Of a stretch of 64,000 nt of DNA, positions 26,958 through 36,756 are shown one piece after another (position 1 is the stretch's first letter; every line of letters starts with the position of its first letter). A program made the position numbers and the translations under genes. This DNA is from CAVXXB01 sp963765585 (lineage in GTDB: Bacteria > Calditrichota > Calditrichia > JAJRVZ01): assembly GCA_963765585.1 (NCBI GenBank), contig CAVXXB010000008.1, positions 496,001 to 560,000 on the forward strand, in the 5' to 3' direction. The notes beneath the pieces were generated by a model. That model saw only the letters and a program-made list of their open reading frames with translations. It made no database searches and was not told the origin of the DNA.

Positions 26958-28595
26958 TCACTCATGGCCTAATTCGGATAATCCTTTGCGATTGAGAAAG
27001 CGTTTTATATTGAGGCTGTCCAATTCCGCCGAATCCTGGTATTTAGTCCTCAGACCTGCCAACTTAATTTTCAGATCTTTTACTACCTGGGCATACTCCG
27101 GATCATGATATACATTATTCATTTCTTGCTTGTCTTTTTTCCGGTCATATAATTCCCACTCATCAATATCATAATAAAAATGAGCTAACTTGTAATTTTC
27201 AGTAACGATACCATAATGTCTCTTTACCATATGTACTGCCGGGTATTCATAATAATGATAGTAAACTGCATCCCTAAATCCTTCAGTATCACCTTTGAAT
27301 AATGGTATCAGGCTCTCGCCCTGCATATCTTTTGGTGCCTCAACACCGGCTGCTTCGAGCAGTGTCTGGGCAAAATCCAGATTCTGCACCATTTGATTAT
27401 TAACTGAATTTGGCTCAATCACACGTGGCCATTTGACTAAAAGCGGTGTTTTAAATGATTCGTTGTATATAAATCGTTTATCAAACCAGCCATGTTCACC
27501 CAGATAAAATCCCTGGTCCGACGTATATATAACAATGGTGTTTTCAGCCAATCCATTTGCCTCCAGATAATCCAGCACCCTGCCCACGCCCTCATCTACA
27601 GCCGCAATTGAACCCAGGTAATCCTGCATATACCGCTGATATCTCCATTTCATCAGATCTTTCCGGGACATATTTTTATAATTCTTTTTAAATTCTTCAT
27701 TTATCGGATCATATACGTCATCCCAGGCGGCTCTTTGTTTTGGACTCATGCGCCCCACTTCCCGGTCAAATGCTTTTTTATCCCAATTACTTCCCTCTGG
27801 TATTCCCAGCTCGTCCATTACCTTCGGACGTATTTTTGAATCACCGGCCCAGTTCATATGGGTCAGGATATTCATCTCAGCACTTTTGGCAGCTGTTCCG
27901 CGCCCGGTATAATCATCAAAAAGAGTCGCGGGTTCAGGAAATGTCTTTTTGGTAAATTCTTTATAATGCCTTTCCGCAGGCAACCATTCGCGGTGAGGCG
28001 CTTTGTGCAGATACATCATCAGAAATGGTTTGGAAGAATCTCTTTCTTTCTCCAGCCAGTTCAAAGTCATATCAGTAATCAGATCGGTGGTATATCCCTC
28101 GACACGTACCTTACCATCGGTTTTGGTAATAAAATCCGGATTATAGTAGGTTCCCTGTCCAGGAAGTATTTTGTATTCGTCAAATCCTTTAGGATTATTA
28201 CCAAAATGTAACTTACCAAACATGGCGGTCTGGTATCCGGAATTTTGCAATAACTGCGGGAACGTAACCTGTGTCGTATCAAAGGGAAAAACATTATCTG
28301 TTTTACCGTTCAGGTGACAGTGCTTTCCCGTTAAAATGACCGCCCGTGATGGCGCACATATTGAGTTGGTTACACAGGCATTAGTAAACATCATGCCTTC
28401 GCGGGCAATGCGGTCTATATTGGGGGTTTTGGTAAGATTATTTGAATAGGCACTAATAGCTTGATACGCATGATCGTCGGACATTATAAATAGGATATTT
28501 GGTTTTTGATCAGAAACATATTTATCTTCAACTTTACAACCCACTATAAAAAAGATTAAAAAAAATATTATTAAATAATTCGATAATTGATTCAT
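26958..28595 (-). CDS. S1-family sulfatase lipoprotein
   Basis: 545 residues. Signal ends FFIVGC, a good lipobox (Cys20). Motifs: FIMSDDHAYQ (37-46), CAPSRAVILTGK (active Cys80), MFGKLHFG, LHKAPHREW, and TSDQGFYLGEHGWFDK, where SDQG replaces SDHG/SDNG. The sequence MSPKQRAAWDDVYDPINEEF and RYMQDYLGSIAAVDEGVGRVLDYL resembles the GlcNAc-6-sulfatase-like S1 branch (BT4656-type). This assignment is by sequence feel only. It ends 115 bases before the GH99-like gene and is the first gene after a 370-base gap, so it probably has its own promoter. Confidence 0.92.
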   Translation of the reverse strand: MNQLSNYLIIFFLIFFIVGCKVEDKYVSDQKPNILFIMSDDHAYQAISAYSNNLTKTPNIDRIAREGMMFTNACVTNSICAPSRAVILTGKHCHLNGKTDNVFPFDTTQVTFPQLLQNSGYQTAMFGKLHFGNNPKGFDEYKILPGQGTYYNPDFITKTDGKVRVEGYTTDLITDMTLNWLEKERDSSKPFLMMYLHKAPHREWLPAERHYKEFTKKTFPEPATLFDDYTGRGTAAKSAEMNILTHMNWAGDSKIRPKVMDELGIPEGSNWDKKAFDREVGRMSPKQRAAWDDVYDPINEEFKKNYKNMSRKDLMKWRYQRYMQDYLGSIAAVDEGVGRVLDYLEANGLAENTIVIYTSDQGFYLGEHGWFDKRFIYNESFKTPLLVKWPRVIEPNSVNNQMVQNLDFAQTLLEAAGVEAPKDMQGESLIPLFKGDTEGFRDAVYYHYYEYPAVHMVKRHYGIVTENYKLAHFYYDIDEWELYDRKKDKQEMNNVYHDPEYAQVVKDLKIKLAGLRTKYQDSAELDSLNIKRFLNRKGLSELGHE

Positions 28596-28965
28596 AATTT
28601 CAACCTTTTTAATTCATTTGATTTGGCTTTAAAATCACACTTTACCAGGCCGTATGGGAAGCAGACATTTTAATATTTTAATCGGATTATTTTTGGCCTA
28701 ACCTCTAATAATATATCAGGAATTGACGCCTTTTACCAGATTGTATAGTATCAATTTTAATGCATCATGAATTGTATAGCAATTTATGAGTTTTCCTGGA
28801 TATATCAAAAGAATATTTTTAAAGTGTATATATTTTCTTGCAACATTTTCACTGTATTAAAATAATTAATATCTTAAAATTTATAGCGTGCTTAGGAGTG
28901 ACGTATAATGGAGACGGATTATTGTTGCATCATGCGTCCGTTAAACCATTCAAAAAATCCTGTAT
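28596..28965. promoter_or_regulatory. Intergenic region before the sulfatase/GH99 gene run
   Basis: 370 bases of AT-rich sequence, the longest gap inside the catabolic core. It holds no open frame or RNA gene that I can see. ATTGTATAG occurs twice, at 28740-28748 and 28771-28779, exactly 31 bases apart (three DNA turns). It probably contains the promoter of the minus-strand run starting with the sulfatase at 28595. Confidence 0.45.
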
Positions 28966-31314
28966 TTATTTTTCACGGCTCAATGAATAAGGTAAATTAT
29001 CCTGTTTACTTCCCCACGCTTTATTTGGGATATCCGCCAGGTTAAATTTGAGATCTCCACCATTCTGAATATCATCATACCGGATATAGCCATTGCTATA
29101 ATCCTTACTATTTAAACTGGCCGACTGTATATAAAAATTTTTATTAGAATTATTTTTAGCTGTAATAGTGAATTTTTTGCCGTTCTCTAAACTGAGGATT
29201 GCTTTATTGAACAACGGACTTCCTATCACATACTGATCGACTCCCGGCGTAACCGGGTAAAAGCCTAATGAGCTGAAAACATACCAGGCAGAGGTTTGCC
29301 CGTTATCTTCATCGCCGCAATACCCATCAGGAGTGGCCGAATACAACTGTGTCAATACTTCTCTGATTCTCGCTTGCGCTTTATAAGCAGCACCGGCATA
29401 ATTATAAAGATAAATCATGTGCTGTATTGGCTGGTTTCCATGCGCATAATTGCCCATATTGACTATTTGCATTTCTCTTATCTCGTGTATCGTTTTCCCG
29501 TAGTAGGAGTCATCAAAATCCGGCGGCATTTCAAAAACATTATCAAGTTGTGAAATAAAGGTTTCATTCCCACCCATCAAATCAACCAAGCCCTGAACAT
29601 CATGAAACACGGACCAGGTATAGTGCAGGCTGTTTCCCTCAGTAAAGGCGTCACCCCATTTCAAAGGATTGAAAGGTTCCTGAAAGGTGCCATCTTCATT
29701 TTTACCGCGCATCAGGTTGGTTGACGGATCGAATACATTTTTGTAGTTCATGGATTGATTGTAAAACTTTTTGGCAATTTCGGGTTTTCCCAGATGCTCG
29801 GCCATCTTTGCAATGTTGAAATCTGCAAATGCGTACTCCAGAGTACGCGCTGTATTTTCATTAATACCAACATCATAAGGGATATAGCCAAGTTTATTAT
29901 AATAATCGACACCCTCTCTGCCCACTGATTTATGCGGTCGTCCTTCATCCACCGTCGCATTTTTTAAGACGGCTTCAAACAGGACATTTATATCTCTCTC
30001 ATCTTTAAGCGAACCTTTTAGATATGCATCAGCAATATTTATCGCAGAATTTGAACCGATCATACAATCCCGGTGACCCGGGCTGGCCCATTCTGGCAGC
30101 CATCCTGATTCTTTGTAGGTATTGGCAAGGCCTTGCATGATTCTGCTATTCAACTCGGGATACATCAAATTAAAAAAGGGAAATACTGCCCTGAATGTGT
30201 CCCAGAATCCATTATCAGTAAACATATATCCCGGTAATATCTCACCATTGTAGGGGCTGTAATGCATAACCTCATTTTTCCCGTTGATTTCATAAAATTT
30301 TCTGGGAAACAATAGAACCCGGTATAAACAGGAATAGAAAGTTTTAATATGATCCGTATTGGTATCTTCTATTAATATTCTGCTCAGTTCTTTTTCCCAT
30401 GCTGATTTGGCCTTGTTTTTTGTTTCTTTAAAAGAATCCGGCCCTATTTCTCTTTTTAAATTAAGTTCAGCCTGATCCGGACTGATAAATGATGAGGCAA
30501 CCTTTACATGAACCACATCCCCCCGTTTAGTATTAAATCCGACGATGGCTCCCACATGCTGACCCTCATTATGCACCGAGTTTTGCTGCAGGTTCCATTC
30601 ATCACCCCAGGTATGAGTAAGTTCAAAGTCCGTATCAAATTCAGCCACAAAATAATTATGAAAATTGGCAGGGACACCACCGTGATTGTTTCTGCAATAA
30701 CCAACAATTTTCCGTTCCTCAGGAATGATTTTAACCATCGATCCCTGCAGAAAAGCATCCAGAAGAATATAAGATGAATCAGATTCCGGAAAGGTAAATT
30801 TAAACTGTGCAGCCCGCTCAGTCGGAGTCACCTCGGCAAGCACATCATAATCGGCTAAGTAGACTTTATAATAATACGGTTTTACCGTTTCCGCCTTGTG
30901 CGAAAACCAGGATGCTCTGTCATTTTCTTCAAACTTTAACTCACCTGTAACCGCCATCAGTGAAAATGCTGCATAATCATTTATCCAGGGACTGGGCTGG
31001 TGAGTTTGTTTGATGCCTCTGATTTTATTTTCATTGTACTTATATGTCCAACCGTCGCCCATTGGTGATGTCATTGGCGTCCAAAAATTCATTCCCCAGG
31101 GTGTTGCAATTGCCGGATAGGTATTTCCATTGGATAGGCTAAACTTTGAATCTGTACCCATCAAGGGATTAACATAATCAACCAGTGCAGACTGTCCTGA
31201 AACATCTATGACTTTATTCTCCAAGTTATTACAGGATATGCAGAAAATTATCATTAAGAGTCCTGATGTCAATTTAGAATTCATGTTGTTACTTTTTTTT
31301 AATGTCTTTTTCAT
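28966..31314 (-). CDS. GH92 family alpha-mannosidase, canonical subfamily, lipoprotein
   Basis: 782 residues, ATG at 31314; an internal ATG ten codons later is equally possible, and both leave a signal ending IIFCISC (lipobox). The N-terminal domain has the common GH92 start VNPLMGTDSKFSLSNGNTYP and ATPWGMNFWTPM. Catalytic region: FTEGNSLHYTWSVFHD (acid Glu), YAHGNQPIQHMIYLYNYAG, GYCGDEDNGQTSAWYVFSSL and GFYPVTPGVDQYVIGSPLF. It differs from the other three GH92 enzymes here, which lack HGN and have GGGM in place of NGQ. Gln replaces Glu in HGNEP, which may alter linkage choice (inference). GH92 enzymes are calcium-dependent inverting exo-mannosidases. It follows a sulfatase gene by 44 bases. 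Confidence 0.93.
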   Translation of the reverse strand: MKKTLKKSNNMNSKLTSGLLMIIFCISCNNLENKVIDVSGQSALVDYVNPLMGTDSKFSLSNGNTYPAIATPWGMNFWTPMTSPMGDGWTYKYNENKIRGIKQTHQPSPWINDYAAFSLMAVTGELKFEENDRASWFSHKAETVKPYYYKVYLADYDVLAEVTPTERAAQFKFTFPESDSSYILLDAFLQGSMVKIIPEERKIVGYCRNNHGGVPANFHNYFVAEFDTDFELTHTWGDEWNLQQNSVHNEGQHVGAIVGFNTKRGDVVHVKVASSFISPDQAELNLKREIGPDSFKETKNKAKSAWEKELSRILIEDTNTDHIKTFYSCLYRVLLFPRKFYEINGKNEVMHYSPYNGEILPGYMFTDNGFWDTFRAVFPFFNLMYPELNSRIMQGLANTYKESGWLPEWASPGHRDCMIGSNSAINIADAYLKGSLKDERDINVLFEAVLKNATVDEGRPHKSVGREGVDYYNKLGYIPYDVGINENTARTLEYAFADFNIAKMAEHLGKPEIAKKFYNQSMNYKNVFDPSTNLMRGKNEDGTFQEPFNPLKWGDAFTEGNSLHYTWSVFHDVQGLVDLMGGNETFISQLDNVFEMPPDFDDSYYGKTIHEIREMQIVNMGNYAHGNQPIQHMIYLYNYAGAAYKAQARIREVLTQLYSATPDGYCGDEDNGQTSAWYVFSSLGFYPVTPGVDQYVIGSPLFNKAILSLENGKKFTITAKNNSNKNFYIQSASLNSKDYSNGYIRYDDIQNGGDLKFNLADIPNKAWGSKQDNLPYSLSREK

Positions 31315-31358
31315 TTTGTACTCGCTATGAAGTATAAATTTTTGATTTTATAAAAATG

Positions 31359-32669
31359 TTAATGTGACTTCTCATACCAGACATTAAATTCATGGATCAA
31401 TTCTTCAACCTTATCAGGATATTTATTTGCTACATTTACCAATTCATCCGGATGCTTTTGAATATTTATTAAAAACAAAGAATCTTTTTTTGCCATCATG
31501 GATTTTTTAGATGGATCGATGGGATCCTTCAATAACTTCCAATCTCCTTTTCTTACCGCCCATCTATGATTGCTGTCCCACCACCAAAAGACTTCATGAG
31601 AGGTCGGTTCATTTTGATAGATTACTTCTTTTAAACTTTTCCCTTCAAATTCATTTTCCTGATACCCAATTCCATTAAAATCTAGAATAGTCGGAAACCA
31701 ATCCACATTTACACACATTTGATCTCTGACTTCGTTCTGAGGAATTTGTTTTGGCCAGCTTATTATTGCGGGAACTCTAATGCCGCCTTCAAAGAAAGAA
31801 AACTTTGCTCCCCTGTAAGGTCCGGAACTTCCCCCACCGCCAAATGTCCGTTCTTCCATAGAGTGTCCATGATCTGATTGAAAAATTATAATCGTATTTT
31901 CTCTTAGTTTCATTTCCTCCAATTTTTTTAGTAGTATACCAATCCGTTCATCAACCGTCGAGACACAAGCAGCATATTTATTTCTCGGACTTTCCAGATT
32001 GTTGTAATAATCTCTCCATTTGACTGTTCCCTGCAACGGGTAGTGCGGCATGTTTATGGCATAATAAAGAAAGAATGTTGTATCTCTATTTATTTCAATA
32101 AATTCGTTTACTTTTTGGCTCATGATATCCTGAAAATACTCGCCATCGAGCCATAGTTCCTTTCCGTTCTCCCACAAGTCATGGCGATTGGGTCCATTCC
32201 AATAAAAGAAGTGCGAATAATTATCGATGCAGCCGCCCATATGCCCAAATGAATAATCAAAACCTTGTCCATTAGGCATTGTTTCCTCTGTATAACCCAA
32301 ATGCCATTTTCCAATATGGCCGGTAACAAATCCATTCTCCTTCAACTTTTCGGCGATTGTAATTTGTTGTGAGGGTAAACCACTATTTCCTTTTTTTGAC
32401 GATGCATTTCCTGGTAATCCGGCAGCCAAAGGCGTTTTTCCGGTTAGCAATGCAGCCCTTGAAGGAGAACAAACAGATGCAGCTGCATAAAATTGGGTGA
32501 ACCTTATACCTGTTTTTGCCAGCATATCGATATTAGGTGTATGTAAATCCTTAGCTCCATAACAATTTGCATCTATGGTTCCCTGATCATCGGTATAAAT
32601 AATAATCACATTGTGGTGGGGCTTTTCCAGGGCAAAAAGTAAATTGGAGAGTAATAACAAACAAAACAC
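31359..32669 (-). CDS. S1-family sulfatase, possible start-region frameshift
   Basis: 436 residues from a GTG at 32669. Motifs: IIYTDDQGTID (24-34), CSPSRAALLTGK (active Cys67), GKWHLGYTEE, QSDHGHSMEE, and FEGGIRVPAIISWP. All core residues are present. It resembles arylsulfatase A-type enzymes of the PVC and FCB groups. The start is doubtful: the GTG has no ribosome site and gives a signal peptide without a basic N-terminus. An ATG at 32686, preceded by TAGG, reads MNISC in the neighbouring frame; one deleted base would fuse it to FCLLLLSNLLFA. So the true start may be 32686 with a one-base indel. Exported and probably periplasmic. Confidence 0.9.
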   Translation of the reverse strand: MFCLLLLSNLLFALEKPHHNVIIIYTDDQGTIDANCYGAKDLHTPNIDMLAKTGIRFTQFYAAASVCSPSRAALLTGKTPLAAGLPGNASSKKGNSGLPSQQITIAEKLKENGFVTGHIGKWHLGYTEETMPNGQGFDYSFGHMGGCIDNYSHFFYWNGPNRHDLWENGKELWLDGEYFQDIMSQKVNEFIEINRDTTFFLYYAINMPHYPLQGTVKWRDYYNNLESPRNKYAACVSTVDERIGILLKKLEEMKLRENTIIIFQSDHGHSMEERTFGGGGSSGPYRGAKFSFFEGGIRVPAIISWPKQIPQNEVRDQMCVNVDWFPTILDFNGIGYQENEFEGKSLKEVIYQNEPTSHEVFWWWDSNHRWAVRKGDWKLLKDPIDPSKKSMMAKKDSLFLINIQKHPDELVNVANKYPDKVEELIHEFNVWYEKSH

Positions 32670-32920
32670 TACAGCTGATATTCATGTTTTTAAGCCTAGA
32701 AATTAGATACATTTTATTTCTCCTGATTTTATAAAAAACTTTTTCGTTTGTGTGGCTTGAAGGTATAATACCGGAATATGGCTGCAGCGCGGTTGCAAAT
32801 CACACTGCGCATCTTATTTGGTAAGTGTGACAATGCGCTGATAGTTTGAAGTCAAAATTATCCTGTTGAGTGGCATCGTGTAATGTGGGGCCCGAGACAA
32901 ACCGATAAATCAAATATTTT

Positions 32921-34330
32921 TTAGTAATTTTGGTATAAAATTTCTCTCATTTGTTCCACGATATCTGCAAATTTCGGATCCACGGCAAGATTGTTATATT
33001 CAATCGGATCATTGACCTGATCGTACAGTTCTCTACCCCTCTTTCCGTTATCCCATTCCGTGTATCGCCATTTTGAATTCTTCACCGTTCTGCCCAACAT
33101 TTCACCCCGTTTAATAATCGCACGAACTTCTGATCTGAAAGATTTTGAGGGATCCTTCACCACGTCGGCAAAACTTTTCCCTTCCAGATAATCCGGGACA
33201 TATTTCAAATCAAGTAAATCTGCCAAAGTGGGGTAAATATCTATAAATTCAAACATCGCAGCCGAACCGACACCTTTTTTTCCTGCTGATGGACCGGCAA
33301 CAATAAATGGCGCATTTGTTCCCTGTTCATAAATGGTAACTTTGTTCCACCAATTATGCTCACCTAAATGGTAACCATGATCTCCAAAAAATACAATGAG
33401 TGTATTATTCAGCTGATCCGAATCTTCGAGTGCATCAATTAATTTTCCTACCTGAGCATCCATGAAACTGCTGCAGGCATAATATGACCGGAGAAATTCG
33501 CGCTTATCCTGTTCGGTAAATTTGTTAAATATTTTAGTTGCTCCGGGAAGTGTATGCTCATAGGGTGGTTTCCAACCATCCGGTAAAACATGAGGAACAC
33601 ATTCTTCAAGCGGATACATGTCGAAATATTTTTTTGGTGCCACAAAAGGATCATGCGGTTTATGTAATCCGACCGCCAGGAAAAATGGTTTGGAATGTTT
33701 TGATTTGATAAATTCAGCGGCTTTTTGGGCTGCCTGTCCGTCACGTTGATCTTCATCATCACCCTCGGCAGCCCGCCATCGACACCATTTCAGCTCACCA
33801 TCGGTCATATTTCGGCTTTCACCCGCTTTACCCAAATCTGTAGACTCAAAGGAGTAAATTTCATCCCAGGCTTTAAAATCATTATGTTTTTCCTGTTCAG
33901 AGTGGAATATTTTGCCCAGACTCATGGTATAGTATCCGTTTTGCTTAAATAAGGCCGGCAATGTGACCCGGTCGCCCAGAATCGATTGCAGTGGTTTCCT
34001 GTTATCCAGAATAGTCGTGGTTTCCGGTTTTAATCCGGTAAGAAATGATGAGCGGCTTGGATTACAGACAGCATAATTACAATATGCATTGTCAAAACGA
34101 ATACCCATACTTGCTAATTTGTCAATATTTGGCGTTTTAACAGTAGAATGACCGTAACAACCAAGTGTTTTTGTCAAATCGTCTGAAATAATAAACAAAA
34201 CATTCTGATCCGAAGGACTTTTAGTGATTAAATTCTCTTCTGCACCGGAACATCCCAGAAAACAATACAGTATTAGCAGAGTTGAAAAGATTGATTGCAT
34301 ATGATGAATAAAATTAGTTGTAATGCGCAT
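32921..34330 (-). CDS. S1-family sulfatase of the iduronate-2-sulfatase-like type, lipoprotein
   Basis: 469 residues. Signal ends LYCFLGC (Cys27, lipobox). An internal ATG ten codons on is an alternative start; neither has a clear ribosome site. Motifs: FIISDDLTKTLGCYG (46-60), CNPSRSSFLTGL (active Cys89), SLGKIFHSEQ, VGLHKPHDPFVAPKKYFDMY and FGDHGYHLGEHNWWNK. This set (ISDDL, LGKIFH, LHKPH.PF, HLGEH..W.K) is the pattern of iduronate-2-sulfatase-like enzymes, a subfamily also acting on other sulfated sugars, so the true substrate is open. It lies 74 bases after the fourth GH92 gene. Confidence 0.93.
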   Translation of the reverse strand: MRITTNFIHHMQSIFSTLLILYCFLGCSGAEENLITKSPSDQNVLFIISDDLTKTLGCYGHSTVKTPNIDKLASMGIRFDNAYCNYAVCNPSRSSFLTGLKPETTTILDNRKPLQSILGDRVTLPALFKQNGYYTMSLGKIFHSEQEKHNDFKAWDEIYSFESTDLGKAGESRNMTDGELKWCRWRAAEGDDEDQRDGQAAQKAAEFIKSKHSKPFFLAVGLHKPHDPFVAPKKYFDMYPLEECVPHVLPDGWKPPYEHTLPGATKIFNKFTEQDKREFLRSYYACSSFMDAQVGKLIDALEDSDQLNNTLIVFFGDHGYHLGEHNWWNKVTIYEQGTNAPFIVAGPSAGKKGVGSAAMFEFIDIYPTLADLLDLKYVPDYLEGKSFADVVKDPSKSFRSEVRAIIKRGEMLGRTVKNSKWRYTEWDNGKRGRELYDQVNDPIEYNNLAVDPKFADIVEQMREILYQNY

Positions 34331-34404
34331 TTTATTTTCATTTATCTTTAAAATTATATTTAGTTCCTTGTAAAATTCGTATAATTCTTCTAAAAAAAAT
34401 CTTT

Positions 34405-36012
34405 TTATTTAATGCCAAGAGATGGCGGTTCCGTTTCCGAGCCAATCCCCCAGTCACGATTGGCCTTACTACCCATTTTTAGAACAAGTATGCCGCCATT
34501 GGCCAGATCATCATGATCAAACCACGGTTTATTCCACTCTTCTCCATTCAAAGTTGCTGACTGGATATATTTATTTTCTTTTGAATTATTGATCGCCTGG
34601 ATTTCAAAAATATTTCCATTGCCCAGGTCAATTTTGACTTCATCAAAGAGCGGGCTACCGATATTGTATGCAGGTATACCGGGAGTAACAGGATAAAATC
34701 CCATTGAAGAAAAAACAACAAAGGCCGACATACCACCGCCATCTTCATCGCCGGGCACACCCATCAGATCATTTCTAAACCACTGATCCAGAAGTGTCCG
34801 AATTCTTTTTTGTGTTTTCCATGGCTGGCCGGCATAATTGTACAAATACGGTATATGCAGGGATGGTTCATTGGCCATTGAAAATTGCCCTACATTTCCC
34901 GTGTGATCAGGTAACTGGGCATAAAAAGCATACTTACTTCTGCCCAATGGCTGCGAAAACATGGCCTCGAGATTATCAATAAAATTATCATTTCCACCCA
35001 TCAACTCAATCAAATCGGCAATATTGTGTTGAACATCCCATCTGTAAATCCAGGCATTATTTTCGCCGTAAAATCCCCTCGCTCCCTGGCCACCTGAAAA
35101 AACATAATCAAAAGGTTCAATGAACTTGCCCTGATCATCCTTAGGATGAAAAAATCCGGTTTCAGAATTATAAAGATTGCGATAATTGTATGAACGTTTA
35201 AGAAAATACTGGTGATCTTCAGTGTTCCCCAGTTGTTTTGCAATTTGTGATAAGCACCATTCATCATAAGCTGTCCCCAGGGTGACAGCCACCGGCTGCC
35301 TGCGTTCAAAATGATGAACTTCGGGAATTGTTTCCTCCTGACCGTCTCTTAACGCGGGAATATAACCGTGTTCTTTGTAAAAATCATCAAGTTTGCCTGC
35401 CGGCATACCCGACCAGGGCGCAAGTGTTTTTTCTGTAATTCCACCCTTGCATGCTTCATATGCTTTCTCAAGATCGAATCCTCTTAATCCCTTGACATAG
35501 GCATCAATTACTGAAGCGACGCCATGATTAGAATTCATACGGCGGCTGTCACCTGTTATTTCGGGAAAAGTGGGCATCCAGAAATTATCCATCTGTTCAG
35601 CCATGATTACAAATGAGTTCAGGATATCCTGCTCTTTTTGTGCATCAATGATAACATTCAAGGGATGATGGGCACGATAGGAATCCCAGATCCAGTCGTC
35701 AGTATAAAAAGGCGTGCCGTTGTCTTCATGAATTTGACCATCAAATGCACTATAATAGCGCCCACCCTCTGATATACAGACTGGTCGTTCAAATGTACGA
35801 TATAGTGATGTATAAAATACAACCTTATCATCTTCCGAACCGCCATCTACTTTAATTTTTCCCAATGCGTCATTCCAGATCTTTCGTCCTTTGTCACGCA
35901 ATACGTCGATTTCGTAATTTTCAATTTCTCTGTGTAAATTTTGCTCAGCCTGTTTGGCATCGATAAAGGAAATGCCATATCTCAGACGCAGAACTGGGAT
36001 TATTTTCAGCAA
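34405..36012 (-). CDS. GH92 alpha-mannosidase, C-terminal part of a frameshifted gene
   Basis: This frame contains the catalytic domain: FYGENNAWIYRWDVQHN, MANEPSLHIPYLYNYAGQPW, GVPGDEDGGGMSAFVVFSSM and GFYPVTPGIPAYNIGSPLF. It is a close paralogue of the intact enzyme at 10944-13220, with long stretches identical. Comparison shows the join: the paralogue reads NSVLRTRYGVSFID, while here NNP in the upstream frame and PVLRLRYGISFID in this frame meet at a run of three G (35996-35998, plus strand). Removing one G restores one gene of about 758 codons. No independent start or signal peptide exists for this fragment, so it depends on the upstream part. Confidence 0.87.
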   Translation of the reverse strand: MLKIIPVLRLRYGISFIDAKQAEQNLHREIENYEIDVLRDKGRKIWNDALGKIKVDGGSEDDKVVFYTSLYRTFERPVCISEGGRYYSAFDGQIHEDNGTPFYTDDWIWDSYRAHHPLNVIIDAQKEQDILNSFVIMAEQMDNFWMPTFPEITGDSRRMNSNHGVASVIDAYVKGLRGFDLEKAYEACKGGITEKTLAPWSGMPAGKLDDFYKEHGYIPALRDGQEETIPEVHHFERRQPVAVTLGTAYDEWCLSQIAKQLGNTEDHQYFLKRSYNYRNLYNSETGFFHPKDDQGKFIEPFDYVFSGGQGARGFYGENNAWIYRWDVQHNIADLIELMGGNDNFIDNLEAMFSQPLGRSKYAFYAQLPDHTGNVGQFSMANEPSLHIPYLYNYAGQPWKTQKRIRTLLDQWFRNDLMGVPGDEDGGGMSAFVVFSSMGFYPVTPGIPAYNIGSPLFDEVKIDLGNGNIFEIQAINNSKENKYIQSATLNGEEWNKPWFDHDDLANGGILVLKMGSKANRDWGIGSETEPPSLGIK

Positions 36013-36682
36013 ATTCTAAAATCAGACAGGCATTTTCTCCGGCTACTTTATTTTCTTTTACAATTTCATTGTTTTTTAATATTGAGACAGCCTTGGGATC
36101 GGTCTCAGATTCCAGGTAAATATAGACTCTGGTATCATTGCCAATTGATTGATATCCGGAGACTGCTTTACCATCCCATTCCAGTTCTCCATCCCTAGAA
36201 TTCACGATCAGGTATGGCGGGATATTCTGCCCAAATGTAATTTCATAAAGAGCTGCCTGTTGGGAGACCGCATATTGAACATTGGTTTCCTGTTCATCCA
36301 GATATACTGAATATGAATAGGGTGTTATTTTTTCCTGATCATAACTGTAGCGAATGACCGGTTTCATATCCTGAGCATTTCCCTGATACGGACTCAGGTT
36401 GAATGCCGATCTTCCCCGGTGGCTGGTAACAATCAAAGGCAAACCGTCTAATAAATCCCCGGTATAATCCGCTCTGCTTGGATAAACTCTTAACAGGCTA
36501 TTAGGCAAATGAATCGTAGGATATGTCGGTACCAGCAGATGACTGATGTTCCCCACATAGGGATTGACATAATCAACAGGTTCCAATTTTGATTCATTGG
36601 ATGCCAAAGCATTTACTATTAGAAGCGACAGCGCCGCAAAACAGGTACATAACTTTAGTGATTTCACTTTTTCGCCTTTCAT
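35945..36682 (-). CDS. GH92 alpha-mannosidase, N-terminal part of a frameshifted gene
   Basis: Starts at ATG 36682; signal peptide ends VNALASNESK. It then reads VDYVNPYVGNISHLLVPTYP, GHRGRS and YSYSVYLDEQETNVQYAVS, the GH92 N-terminal beta-sandwich, nearly matching the paralogue at 10944-13220. After AENNP the frame runs into SSASEIWHFLYRCQTG and stops, sequence unlike GH92; the true continuation lies in the next frame at the GGG run at 35996. It begins 74 bases after the CBM9-like gene. Confidence 0.87.
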   Translation of the reverse strand: MKGEKVKSLKLCTCFAALSLLIVNALASNESKLEPVDYVNPYVGNISHLLVPTYPTIHLPNSLLRVYPSRADYTGDLLDGLPLIVTSHRGRSAFNLSPYQGNAQDMKPVIRYSYDQEKITPYSYSVYLDEQETNVQYAVSQQAALYEITFGQNIPPYLIVNSRDGELEWDGKAVSGYQSIGNDTRVYIYLESETDPKAVSILKNNEIVKENKVAGENACLILEFAENNPSSASEIWHFLYRCQTG

Positions 36683-36756
36683 GGTAGAATTAGATCCTTT
36701 TAATCTTCCTACTCTATTTTTATTTCAAAAATATTGGATTAAATAACTATCTGATA

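Noticed and set aside
28740..28779. ATTGTATAG repeated 31 bases apart as a possible operator
   Set aside because: The motif is short and AT-rich, the flanks do not match, and it does not fit the TTGT-N6-ACAA operator.
32800..32830. TCACAC ... GTGTGA inverted repeat
   Set aside because: Six-base arms with a 19-base loop are expected by chance.
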